This document shows positions 31,439 to 42,886 of a stretch of DNA of 60,000 nt, piece after piece. The notes below the pieces were generated by a model. That model did not search any database. It saw only the letters and a program-made list of their open reading frames with translations, and was not told the DNA's origin. Origin of the DNA: Owenia fusiformis (Eukaryota > Annelida > Polychaeta > Sabellida > Oweniidae); the NCBI GenBank assembly GCA_903813345.2, contig CAIIXF020000001.1:22279915-22339914 (forward strand), given 5' to 3'. The position numbers and the translations under genes were made by a program. Within the stretch, counting starts at the first letter, position 1. Each line of letters begins with the position of its first letter.

Positions 31439-34400
31439 TCAGGGTAACATGCGATATCTTTGCTTTATTGGTGGAGTATTCCCGGTGTCTATGCTGTGCT
31501 CTACTAGAGTTGTCTTACCCAAGTCACCATCTCTTTGGGCAAAAATATCTTGATTCCTCACAAGTAGTGATTGAAGTTGATCACTCTGATTCTGTGTAAG
31601 TCCACATGAACTTCTTTCAAATAAGGCCTGCATAAAATCTGGCAATGGTATAAGTCCTTCTTCAGCTCCCTCTGAAGTTGAAAGTGGGCAAACGACCTCT
31701 TGTTTAACTTTTTCCAAATTCACATGGTAGGTCTCATCATCCACCAAAGTGAAGACTCCCAAAGTTTCTCCTTGGAGGACGGATACTTCGAAGTCGTTAT
31801 TGTTCCGCACTTCTATATAGCTGACCTGATTAGCATCAGCTAATATGGTTACCACTTCAAGTTCATCCATCTGGGTATCAGATAAGTGGGGTTCAATAAT
31901 GCCCACCCCCACTAGTGGTTCCCTCAACCGAACCTCGATACATCTACCAGAGTAAGGAGGTATGACCACTTCATCCTCAGAGCAGTTGTAACAAAATGTA
32001 GATTGTTGTTGAGCACACATCTGTCTCAAATCGGGAAATACATCATCTTCCAAGTCCAAACTCTCTTGAGACCCATGTGGCGTTTCTGGAATAACGATAG
32101 GTTCCGCTGGGGGACTGTCAGGAAACTGTACCTCTGGTTCAGGCGACGGAGTTTCAGGTACAAATAGTTCCCAGGCATCCTCAAAAACTTGAGAATCTTC
32201 TGATTCCTCTGTGTCTTCCTCGACTACAGACAGGGGACTATCAGGAATTTCTATCTTGACTCTAGGTGAAGGTGTCTCAGGTCTAGGTTCTACCATTCTC
32301 TTCACTTGTGTTGAACTTGGTCCAGCTTCAGCTGATTCTTTTAAACTCTTTGTAGTCCTGGGCTTGGATCCAACAACCTCCAATGCTGAGCCGCTACTAC
32401 TACTTTCATTTCTTGATAACTTAGTACTGCAGCTACAGAAGTGATCAGATTCGTCTGACTCAGGTCCCTCAGGATCATCAAGTTGATCTTCTGCTGCACC
32501 AGAGTTATCTTGTGCCCCAAAACTAAGTCGACAGCGATGGTAATCTACTATAGCTCCAGATGCGGACAAATAGTCGCTTCCCAAAATTCCATCAAAGTCT
32601 ATGTTGGCTACAGCAATCTCCATCTCTTCGGTATGTCCATCTATATTAACAGTACCAAGGATAACTCCCATCATGGCCAGTGGTTCCCCATCTGCTTGGA
32701 CCATAACATGGTTTGGAGGTAACAACTTTGGGCGATATCGAGGGTTCATCCTACGATAAACTTCACCACTCACAATGGTACGCACTGCTCCAGAATCTAA
32801 CAAAAAGATCACATCAGTGCCACAGACATCGCCATGAGCTATAACCTTCCGAACATCCTTAGGGGATTTGTTCTTGGTAACATCTCTCCCTGAATGAGAC
32901 AGGAATTTCACCGGGGCAGTCTGATTCGATCCAGCTTGGGCCTCTCTGGCTCTCTCTTCATTTCGTTTCCTCGAATAACAGTCGGCCATCACGTGTCCTG
33001 ATTTGTGACAGTAGAAACACTCAACTTTTCTATTTCGGTTTCCTCTCGATTCGAACCCAGGCTTCTTTTGTTGTTCCAATAACTCCACCATTTTCTCTAA
33101 GTTCTTGCTGCATTCCACTTGTACGCTTTTCTGGATATTCTCTATCAGTTGGGTAATCTGCTTGAACTCACTCTCTTTTTCTTCCAACGCACTTATTCTA
33201 CCGTATTTTGGCTTTTGTCCTTTTCTAATCCGTTCAGACTCTAAGTAGGACTCTTCCTTCAGAGCGATTTCTATTGCCTTATCCAGAGTGGTACATTCTT
33301 TTGCGTGGATTGCTCTGCGTATGTCCTCTTCTACTATAGCTTGTTCAAAGCTGCGTCTGGCAAGGCGGTCTTGAGATGATCTGCTCATTTCAGGGTAGGC
33401 CAATGCCGTAAGCCGTCGGATGTCTTGACCCAAGGTTTGAAGTGATTCTTTGGGCTTCCTCATTCGACCAACAAGTTCCGCCTCGTAGATTTCTGCTTTG
33501 CCACCAGGCCCGAACCTCTTCTCCAAGGCCAGGATCAACTGCTCATAGGTGTATCCCTCTTCCAACTCTAACACAATCTGCTGTGCTGGACCTCGCAGAC
33601 TTGTGGCCAGGTACTGGTTCTTCTCCTCCGAAGTCCATCTATTGGCTTTACAGCAAATCTCGAAGTAAGCGCGATACTCTTGCCATGGAGTTGTACCATT
33701 AAAAGTGTCAGGCTTAATTCGGCTCTTGGATTTGGGCCTGTCATCTTGGGACAACTTATCACAGAAGTTGTTGAACATCTTGAGGAAATCTGTAGAAACA
33801 CCAGGTATATTAGTATCATCTTTCGAAATCTTCGGTTCAGGGGAATCAAAACCCGAGAATTTATTATCTTCTTCAAATCTAGTTCTTATATCAGAATATG
33901 GTGCCGTATGATCACTGCTTCTAGGTGGATGTCCATCCCTTTCTCTTTGGCTCTTAAACTCGTTAGCGTCCCAGCCTCCAGGAAGATACACTTCATCAGG
34001 TTTATTAAACAGTATAGTGGGATCTCTGTGGTCTGTTTGGTGTTTAGTTGGCACATAGACTCTGTCTTGTCTTTGTAAAGACCATGGTCGCTTCCTTTGA
34101 GGAGGAAAGGACTCTGGAATATCCTCATCTTCTAAATCTTGTTTTTGACTCATTGGCATCGTAGGTGATTTGAACGGTTGCCTCTGAGATTTTCCTGCAG
34201 AATCTGGCCTAGGGTTCTCATCAAACTCTGAAGGACAACCAACATCTTCGTAGTTTCGTGACCTCGAAACGACTTCTTGCTGAACTGGAGGAATGGTCAA
34301 AGTAGAGTGCAACTTGTCAATAGACTCACCAATAGTCTTCTGGAAAGATTCCATGTAATGTTGCATCTCTTGTAAGCGGCGATCTTGTATTCCCGCAATC

Positions 34401-35017
34401 TCTTGTAGTCGCCTCTCATGCTTTTGCTCACTGCCTTGTTGAATATTCTTGGTCTCCGCAAGGTGTTCCACTATTTGGGACATGCTACTGGTCTGTATCT
34501 GCTGAGTTGTTGTTATGGCATTCAACTGTTTCTGTTGTGTATCCGCAATGTCACCTAACACAGACATCTTCCCTTTGAGCTGTCCCTCAATCATAGTTAG
34601 TTCTTGTCTAATCTCTTCGGCTGCTTGAACTTTGTCTGAGGGCCGATTAATGATAGTTGATGTCAATGGGAAACGTGGTCTTGGGGGAGGATTCCTTCTA
34701 TCTCGAATCATGGGATGTGCCGGAGTTCCCATATTATCTAAGTCTCCTCCTGTCCAGTAGCCTGTACTTTGTATGCCAGGAAAAATGCTCATTTCAGAAT
34801 CCACCTTCGAATCTTTAGCTCTGGCGCCTACACCAAGTTGATCCTCTGGTTGATCAGACAATGGTTCTCCATCTTGTTGCACAGGTAAAGTTTCATCTTC
34901 AGCTCCAGGATTTTCCACTTCAGCTGACTCTGGTTTCAGGAACACTGTCTTCTCCATGTCAGACTCGTCTCCATCTCTTGGATAAGGAAGACCTGCCTCT
35001 AGTTCCATCTTGTCCAT
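31439..35017 (-). CDS. gag: Gag-protease polyprotein
   Basis: 1,192 codons. An acidic N-terminus is followed by a long Gln-rich coiled coil (about residues 132-240), a retrotransposon Gag capsid region (about 425-600, FNGTTPWQEYRAYFEICCKA, LRGPAQQIVLEL), one zinc knuckle CFYCHKSGHVMADC (CX2CX4HX4C, near 665-680) and an aspartic protease (FLLDSGAVRTIV near 739, ILGSDYL near 800). A charged linker and the N-terminal edge of the RT domain follow. The frame closes at UGA just after the RYRMLP that normally leads into RT. The start ATG lies 45 bp after the primer-binding site. Protease is in the Gag frame, upstream of the stop. Confidence 0.92.
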   Translation of the reverse strand: MDKMELEAGLPYPRDGDESDMEKTVFLKPESAEVENPGAEDETLPVQQDGEPLSDQPEDQLGVGARAKDSKVDSEMSIFPGIQSTGYWTGGDLDNMGTPAHPMIRDRRNPPPRPRFPLTSTIINRPSDKVQAAEEIRQELTMIEGQLKGKMSVLGDIADTQQKQLNAITTTQQIQTSSMSQIVEHLAETKNIQQGSEQKHERRLQEIAGIQDRRLQEMQHYMESFQKTIGESIDKLHSTLTIPPVQQEVVSRSRNYEDVGCPSEFDENPRPDSAGKSQRQPFKSPTMPMSQKQDLEDEDIPESFPPQRKRPWSLQRQDRVYVPTKHQTDHRDPTILFNKPDEVYLPGGWDANEFKSQRERDGHPPRSSDHTAPYSDIRTRFEEDNKFSGFDSPEPKISKDDTNIPGVSTDFLKMFNNFCDKLSQDDRPKSKSRIKPDTFNGTTPWQEYRAYFEICCKANRWTSEEKNQYLATSLRGPAQQIVLELEEGYTYEQLILALEKRFGPGGKAEIYEAELVGRMRKPKESLQTLGQDIRRLTALAYPEMSRSSQDRLARRSFEQAIVEEDIRRAIHAKECTTLDKAIEIALKEESYLESERIRKGQKPKYGRISALEEKESEFKQITQLIENIQKSVQVECSKNLEKMVELLEQQKKPGFESRGNRNRKVECFYCHKSGHVMADCYSRKRNEERAREAQAGSNQTAPVKFLSHSGRDVTKNKSPKDVRKVIAHGDVCGTDVIFLLDSGAVRTIVSGEVYRRMNPRYRPKLLPPNHVMVQADGEPLAMMGVILGTVNIDGHTEEMEIAVANIDFDGILGSDYLSASGAIVDYHRCRLSFGAQDNSGAAEDQLDDPEGPESDESDHFCSCSTKLSRNESSSSGSALEVVGSKPRTTKSLKESAEAGPSSTQVKRMVEPRPETPSPRVKIEIPDSPLSVVEEDTEESEDSQVFEDAWELFVPETPSPEPEVQFPDSPPAEPIVIPETPHGSQESLDLEDDVFPDLRQMCAQQQSTFCYNCSEDEVVIPPYSGRCIEVRLREPLVGVGIIEPHLSDTQMDELEVVTILADANQVSYIEVRNNNDFEVSVLQGETLGVFTLVDDETYHVNLEKVKQEVVCPLSTSEGAEEGLIPLPDFMQALFERSSCGLTQNQSDQLQSLLVRNQDIFAQRDGDLGKTTLVEHSIDTGNTPPIKQRYRMLP

Positions 35018-35060
35018 CTTGTAAGTTCTCTAGTTCTGGCTCGTCTTTGGAAACAATTCA

Positions 35061-35078
35061 ATCCCACCGCTGCCACCA
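35061..35078 (-). promoter_or_regulatory. Primer-binding site, tRNA-Leu
   Basis: On the element strand TGGTGGCAGCGGTGGGAT is complementary to 18 nt of the 3' end of animal tRNA-Leu (…ATCCCACCGCTGCCACCA). One base separates it from the LTR end, as is common for Gypsy elements. Confidence 0.9.
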
Positions 35079-35079
35079 G

Positions 35080-38000
35080 TGTAACAGTTAGGCCTTTTTG
35101 TGGATATTTTGGTAGTGTGGACTAATAGGCCTCTGTATACCTTGTGGGTTACGTGACACACGTTAAATGTGTTTGCACCAAAGATTCAACAGAACTTTTA
35201 ATTATATTTATTACACAACAAACGATATATTGTGGCGTCTGTAGGCCCAAAATTGTGTACATCAAATAGCAAAATGTCCTTATAATAAACTGGAATAGAA
35301 CCAATGTTCGTTGTTGTTGTTATTATTCACTGTAAGTCCAAACATATAAGCATCAATTGTGGGATTGGATTGAAGTCACACAAAGTTCACTGTACTCAGG
35401 CTGAAGCCAAGCGATGACTGCAACACTGGAATCTGTCTAGTTGGTATTGGAGCAGACTTATCATTAGATTCTTCGTCTGTAGTGGTAATGCAAACACGAG
35501 TGCAAATTACAAACATCAAACAAAGGAGTACAAACGATATGCTGCCCACAATCAAAGCGATGAAAAGAACATCCAGTTCCATACAAGGACCAGTATCTTG
35601 TCTCGTGCAGGTAGCCTCCTCGTGCTAAGTCTAGTGAATCGTCTTCTCCCTCAAGTAGCCTCCTCCGGCTAAGTCTAGTGGATCCTCTTCTCCCTCAGGT
35701 AGCCTGCTCCGGCTAAGTCCAAAAGATCCTCTTCTCCCTCAGGTAGCCTCCTCCGGCTAAGTCCAATGGATCACCTTCCTCAGGAAGTCCGTTCGACAAA
35801 GTCGCTAAAATAAAGACCCAGCCTCAGTGAGTCCGTTCGACAAAGTCAACTGGAACGTCTTCTCCCTCAGGTAGCCTCTTCAGCTAAGTCCAATGGATCC
35901 TCTTCTCCCTCAGGTAGCCTCTTCAGCTAAGTCCAGTGGATCCTCTTCTCCCTCAGGTAGCCTCTTCAGCTAAGTCCAGTGGATCCTCTTCTCCCTCAGG
36001 TAGCCTCCTCTGGGTAAGTCCAATGGATCACCTTCCTCAGGAAGTCCGTTCGACAAAGTCGCTAAAATAAAGACCCAGCCTCAGTGAGTCCGTTCGACAA
36101 AGTCAACTGGAACGTCTTCTCCCTCAGGTAGCCTTTTCAGCTAAGTCCAATGGATCCTCTTCTCCCTCAGGTAGCCTCTGGCTAAGTCCAATGGATCCTC
36201 TTCTCCCTCAGGTAGCCTCTGGCTAAGTCCAATGGATCCTCTTCTCCCTCAGGTAGCCTCTTCAGCTAAGTCCAGTGGATCCTCTTCTCCCTCAGGTAGC
36301 CTCCTCTGGGTAAGTCCAATGGATCACCTTCCTCAGGAAGTCCGTTCGACAAAGTCGCTAAAATAAAGACCCAGCCTCAGTGAGTCCGTTCGACAAAGTC
36401 AACTGGAACGTCTTCTCCCTCAGGTAGCCTCTTCAGCTAAGTCCAATGGATCCTCTTCTCCCTCAGGTAGCCTCTTCAGCTAAGTCCAGTGGATCCTCTT
36501 CTCCCTCAGGTAGCCTCTTCAGCTAAGTCCAGTGGATCCTCTTCTCCCTCAGGTAGCCTCCTCTGGGTAAGTCAAATGGATCACCTTCCTCAGGAAGTCC
36601 GTTCGACAAAGTCGCTAAAATAAAGACCCAGCCTCAGTGAGTCCGTTCGACAAAGTCAACTGGAACGTCTTCTCCCTCAGGTAGCCTCTTCAGCTAAGTC
36701 CAATGGATCCTCTTCTCCCTCAGGTAGCCTCTGGCTAAGTCCAATGGATCCTCTTCTCCCTCAGGTAGCCTCTGGCTAAGTCCAATGGATCCTCTTCAGC
36801 TAAGTCCAGTGGATCCTCTTCTCCCTCAGGTAGCCTCCTCTGGGTAAGTCCAATGGATCACCTTCCTCAGGAAGTCCGTTCGACAAAGTCGCTAAAATAA
36901 AGACCCAGCCTCAGTGAGTCCGTTCGACAAAGTCAACTGGAACGTCTTCTCCCTCAGGTAGCCTCTTCAGCTAAGTCCAATGGATCCTCTTCTCCCTCAG
37001 GTAGCCTCTTCAGCTAAGTCCAGTGGATCCTCTTCTCCCTCAGGTAGCCTCTTCAGCTAAGTCCAGTGGATCCTCTTCTCCCTCAGGTAGCCTCCTCTGG
37101 GTAAGTCAAATGGATCACCTTCCTCAGGAAGTCCGTTCGACAAAGTCGCTAAAATAAAGACCCAGCCTCAGTGAGTCCGTTCGACAAAGTCAACTGGAAC
37201 GTCTTCTCCCTCAGGTAGCCTCTTCAGCTAAGTCCAGTGGATCCTCTTCTCCCTCAGGTAGCCTCCTCTGGGTAAGTCCAATGGATCACCTTCCTCAGGA
37301 AGTCCGTTCGACAGTCGCTAAAATAAAGACCCAGCCTCAGTGAGTCCGTTCGACAAAGTCAACTGGAACGTCTCCCTCAGGTAGCCTCTTCCGGTGAAGT
37401 CCAATGGATCCTCTTCTCCCTCAGGTAGCCTCCTCCGGCTAAGTCCAATGGATCCTCTTCTCCCTCAGGTAGCCTCTTCAGCTAAGTCCAGTGGATCCTC
37501 TTCTCCCTCAGATAGGCTCCTCCAGCTAAGTCCAATGGATCACCTTCCTCAGGAAGTCCGTTCGACAGTCGCTGAAATAAAGACCCAGCCTCAGTGAGTC
37601 CGTTCGACAAAGTCAACTGGAACGTCTTCAGTGAGGAAGTTTCACAATAAATTATCTAAGTCAAACTTCAAATAGAACAAAGTCGAAGAATATTTCAAAG
37701 TGTGAGTAAGAAATATTCTAAGTCCAAGTTAGTATAAACGACTAAAATGTATAAGTCCAACTCCAGGTAGATGTACCACAGAACAAAGTCAAAGAATATT
37801 TCGAAGTGCCAGTAAGAAATGTTCTAAGTCCAAGTTAGCATCCACAGCAAAATATACAAGTCCAACTTCAGGTAGATGTATCACAGAACAAAGTCAAAGA
37901 ATATTAAAAATGATTAAAATATTCTAAGTCCAAGTTAGCATCCACAGCAAAATATACAAGTCCAACTTCAGGTAGATGTATCACAGAACAAAGTCAAAGA

Positions 38001-39319
38001 ATATTAAAAATGATTAAAATATTCTAAGTCCAAGTTATCATCTACAGCAAAATATACAAGTCCAACTCCAGGTAGATGTATCACAGAACAAAGTCAAAGA
38101 ATATTGAAAATGATTAAAATATTCTAAGTCCAAGTTAGCATCCACAGCAAAATATACAAGTCCAACTTCAGGTAGATGTATCACAGAACAAAGTCAAAGA
38201 ATATTGAAAATGATTAAAATATTCTAAGTCCAAGTTAGCATCCACAGCAAAATGTACAAGTCCAACTTCAGGTAGATGTATCACAGAACAAAGTCAAAGA
38301 ATATTGAAAATGATTAAAATATTCTAAGTCCAAGTTATCATCTACAGAAAAATGTACAAGTCCAACTAAATTGACTTTGCCAAAGTTTAACCTCAAGTAG
38401 ATTCGTCTACAGCCAGGTACATGTGAACAGAACAAAGTCAAAGAATATTAAAAATTGATTAAAATATTCTAAGTCCAAGTTATCATGTACAGAAAATGTC
38501 AAAGTCCAACAAAGTCAAAGTTGTCAAAATTTACAAAATATCACGAGCGGAGCTCTGTACCAGTCAAAAGCTAAATCAAGTCTCTCTCGAGTGTCAACTT
38601 TCTCAGCTTATATACTCTAGGAGGTTGCCCGGATGACGTACTCGCGCAATACAAAATATTGGCGCAAACTGATTAACCAAATGTTTAAATTACGATTACG
38701 GGCCTACAGACGTGAAAATAACTCACAAATATGGTTGGTAATTGCGAGTTAATTATACAGATAAGAAATATAATGATAAAGTGTGGAAATACATTCACAA
38801 TAGGTGGCTAGAGCAAGTTATTTAATGGAACAGGAAATAAAATGACCGCCGAAATGGCAGACGAGATTGAATTGACATTTCAAATTCACGACCAAATATC
38901 TTGAAAACTAAACATTATTGCTACCCCTAATTTACAGAAATGATCGCTAATATTGTTATCTATCTAAATAAATCTAAATTAATAATTCAAATGGACTAAC
39001 TAACCTGTATTTTTGCGATAAGTACGGAGCTTGAATATTCGAAGTTGTGGCTTAGTGAAGTAACTCTAAATGAGCACTACTAATGAAACGAAAAATACTA
39101 CATTGAAATAATGAGACAGAAAACGAAACTACCTCACTAAAAATAATGAACGCTAGCCACCTAATTAAATATTGCAATGGGCCACAAATAAATATAATTA
39201 TCACCAAAGGACCAGGTAAAATAAGGGAACAAGTGAAGTTGTTGTATTTAATGGCCATAATCTTGAGACTATCCAAATGGAAAACTATAATAATTTTTCA
39301 AAAAAAATATTTTGTTACA
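35080..39319 (-). repeat. 5' LTR of the retrotransposon (4,240 bp)
   Basis: Counterpart of 21759-25998, with the same arrays (about 35606-37651 and 37652-38521), TATA box (38608-38614) and small ORF (35376-35582). The near-identity of both arrays argues that they were copied by reverse transcription and not rebuilt after insertion. Confidence 0.95.
35376..35582 (-). CDS. Small single-pass membrane protein ORF in the LTR (copy 2)
   Basis: Identical 68-codon frame to 22055-22261. It lies in the 5' LTR, downstream of the predicted start of transcription and about 360 bp upstream of the Gag ATG, so it would be the nearest sizeable upstream ORF in the genomic RNA. Function unknown. Confidence 0.4.
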   Translation of the reverse strand: MELDVLFIALIVGSISFVLLCLMFVICTRVCITTTDEESNDKSAPIPTRQIPVLQSSLGFSLSTVNFV

Positions 39320-39507
39320 ATATGTATCGGCTTTAAATGTTTTTATTCTCCAACGTCACACAGGACTAAAAACACTCCTGAAACACAGGAATACAAGATT
39401 TGTTTAACATCGAATGCCTTTTTATAGCAAACATTCAAAAATTGTAATCTTAATTCCCACTCTGATTCTGTAGATTACTGTAGGTCAAACTCATGTTTAT
39501 ACAATTA

Positions 39508-40861
39508 CAGTAAAACCTGTCTAATCCGAACACCCATTGGACCAACCAAAAGTGTTCAACTTGGCAGGTGTTCAAATTTTGAGGATATTGTTGGTCGGGG
39601 GGGGGGGGGGATTTTCATTGCTCAGTTCACTATATTGAACACTTAAAACTAAGTCAGAAAACAATACATGTTGGTGATGAGATTATAATAGGCATATAGC
39701 CTATATGCTATGTTTTATTACATTTTGAACAATTTCATTATTTTAGTAAAATTAACTCATACTTTGGCAAAAACTTTGTAACACACTGTATAAGTATATG
39801 ATAGTCTCATACGAAATATTATGCTTATCAAATGACTCATCCCATATCATGGTTTCTTGGGACTTTTAGCATTAGCAATATTTGAGCATTGTGGGTTCCC
39901 ACGCTCAATCACTACGTTGAGGATAGGTCTGAAGCTTGATGAAGCAAGATGATATTTGAGTAGATACATATTCTCTTCACGTAAAAAGAATTATTCATGA
40001 GTGTTCATTCGAGATTCGAGATTGATGAAGCAAGATGATATTTGAGTAGATACATATCCTCTTCATAAGACAAGTAAAAAGAATTTTTCATGAGTATAAT
40101 CCTTCAAAATATCAAGGGCATTCAGGATGTCAGATGTATGCCTTTTTAGGAGACATTTTAGTGATAGGATATTACAAAGTTGTATTTTTCTCTTTCTCAT
40201 GATATAATTTTGTCTGCAAATGTGTCTGTGTTGTCTTTGTGATTATAAAACATTTACTGATTGAATCTTAGCTATCATAACAGACCCATGGGATGCAAAA
40301 CAGTTAAGACGTGTTCATAATCCAAATCAAAAACATCCAGTTAATTTACAATGAGGATAAACCAATTATCTCCCAGATTCTCATCTTTCTCATAATCCAA
40401 ATCAAAAACATTCTTCTTGATTCACACCTTTCTCTTAATCCAAACATAAAATATTCAGTTCTTTTCTAATAGGAAAAACCAATTAACTCCTGTACTCACA
40501 CCTTTCCAAAACATCCTGTTGTTTTCCACAATTAGGGATGTCTCTGAGACTAAATAAGTTAATTATGACAATATTGGTTCTTTGATTACATTGTATATGT
40601 AAAGATAAATAACAACTATAACATTGGCTCAATATGTGGCTATTATTGAAATGTCCACACATTTGATTTCTGATAAAAATGTTCAGATTAGACAGGTCAC
40701 TTTTTCAAATCTGGTATTTCACTGTTCAGATTAGGAGGTGTTCAGATTTCAAGTTTTTTTTAACATGGGAGTCAATGGGAGGAAAAAATGGGACCGAAAA
40801 AAACTGTTCAAATTGGAAGGTGTTCGGATTAGACAGGTGTTCAGATATACAGGTTCTACTG
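39508..40861. mobile_element. Pogo/Tigger-like non-autonomous transposon, 1,354 bp
   Basis: Begins CAGTAAAACCTGTCTAATCC and ends ATACAGGTTCTACTG, with TA on each side (39506-39507 and 40862-40863). Subterminal repeats of ggtgttc(a/g)gatt-agacaggt occur in several copies at both ends. No transposase frame was seen. It contains a poly-G run at 39597-39610 and a short duplication of gaagcaagatgatatttgag (about 39941 and 40025). Confidence 0.75.
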
Positions 40862-40863
40862 TA

Positions 40864-42886
40864 TAGCAACATTACATGCATTATGTAAGAATTTCTAAAT
40901 ATACATTAGAAATACCATCTCACTGTATAACTATGACCCATCTTGTGTTAATCTCTCGGAATGAGGAGTAGAAATAGATTTTATGGAAAGTTTGAAAATG
41001 CAAAATAATTCTGAATACTTATAATGAAAATGTACCTTGGTTACATCTAATAACAATGTCTCTTACAAAAGTAGCATAAAAATATAGCTCAAAACATAAT
41101 GTTACATACCTTTATCATAACATACATGTACAACCTCTGCTTATGCAGGTATCGTCTCAAAATTCATTCAGAATTTGAAAATACATGTGATGGAAACTAA
41201 ACATGGCCGCCAACACTGTACAAAAAGACCTTTACATGTATTAGCAATGACCAACCATTTTTTCAAACTGAAAAAATATCATCAAACTGTACATTTTTGG
41301 AAAGCTTGGAGTGTGAGTAGTATAATACAATAAGAACCAATCTTCTATCTTGTTGCATTAAATATTAATGAGGGTCCAAAGAAGGCAACCCTCAAAAACC
41401 CTGTTTTCTTTTTTTCTCAAAAAGTGGCTAAAAATGACCCCAACTTAAACAAGCTATAATGTCATCACTATTTCAGCTAAAGCTTTGTGAAATGGCTCAT
41501 TTAATAGTGCAATGTCATCCCTTTACTCCACTTTTTACAGAATGACTCTATCTGGAACAGGATAAAAGATATACCCATGAATAGCTAGCTACCTCACACG
41601 TTTTTCAACAATTTTACAGAAAATTTGTCAAACTTATATCATAAAGGATATAAGTTTTCGCTTTTCGCTATTCCGCTGAATAGAAAAAAGTAGTATTCAA
41701 AAATGAATGTAGTCCCAACACAATTGTGATCATGACGAGTCAGTAAGCTAGTATGTAGGCACAGTTGTAATCTTTTTGCAATGGCAACATGACATTTCTT
41801 CTGAAAATGCGTTTATTTGGGTTATCTGAAGGAAAATTTCGAGTCAAGTGGCGTATTAATTTTGCCTTCATTTTTGTGAATTTCAATTTGTGTCTGCAGA
41901 GAGAGGGGGTAGTGTCACAATTGACCAATTATTTCAAAAAGTAGATGATTGGCCCCTATTGAGTTTAGTGTCAAGATGTAGCTTAGACATAGCTTTAGAA
42001 CCTCAGATAGGCCAGTGAGGCCACATAAATCCATAACTCGAGATAAAAAGTCAGGCGTTTGCCCTTTTGCCCATTGACTAGTATGGTGACGTGAATTAGG
42101 GCAGTTTTGCCAAATAGCCAACAGATCACCTTTATATTACATCAAAATGCAAAACATTCCTCGTAGATTGATATTATTGCTATCCTATATTGATTTTCTC
42201 AAGTTAAAGTGCGCAAATCGAATGTGACAATTCCCACATGTGAATATTCGCTCCGCCATATTGAATTATTACAGGGAAATTTAATGCTCATTTGAGACCA
42301 GATTTCTCTATTTTTGCTTTATATTATTCACAAATCAATCGAACATTCATGATGGGTACATATTTAACCCGATTTGGAGGATATATTTAATCACGAGCCG
42401 CCGCCGAAAACGCAAAATAATCGCAAATGAAAACTTACCAGTCAATTTTCTGTCATATTTATCATGTCAATTTGACTTTTGCACTCATTTGCAGCAACTA
42501 TTACCTCTTTACTAACAATCCGGCACATAAAATTAGGGATCTATTATGTTTATCTGGGAGAAAAACCACGAGCCAAATCATGTCTATTTGTGGGGTCAAG
42601 TTTCTGACCAACTTTTTTTTCGCGCCAAAACGCGCCACCTATACGTTGGTCATTGCTACATCATGTATGCTATTCCCAGGAAACATTTCCCACACTATCA
42701 CAGTTCGGGGTACAGAAAACGTTTGTACCTAGCCATGCGGAATGTATTCGACGATATTACCCCTGCTTTTCGGTAAATCTGGTTCCTTAATGAATTTTGA
42801 ATCTTAAATGAGATTCCACTTGACGATGCGCGCCAATTGCAGAATTGAAAAGCGCAAGCTACATTTTTATGTTTCTTACTTCACTG
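40864..42886. other. Gene-free AT-rich stretch
   Basis: No exon with coding character plus splice sites was accepted. Open frames at 42427-42776 (+) have a donor-like end (TTCG|gtaaat) but no convincing composition. Confidence 0.45.

Larger units (their letters stand above)
21759..39319 (-). mobile_element. Complete Gypsy-type LTR retrotransposon, 17.56 kb
   Basis: Order in element direction (right to left): 5' LTR (35080-39319), tRNA-Leu primer site, Gag-protease, Pol (RT, RNase H, integrase, then a long C-terminal extension), a non-coding 3' segment, polypurine tract, 3' LTR (21759-25998). Flanked by ATAT at 21755-21758 and 39320-39323. LTRs start TGTAACAG and end GTTACA (plus-strand reading). 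The domain order RT-RNaseH-integrase marks Ty3/Gypsy (Metaviridae). No envelope gene was found. Only two LTR differences were noticed over 4,240 bp, so the insertion is very recent. A single in-frame UGA interrupts the polyprotein. Confidence 0.95.
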
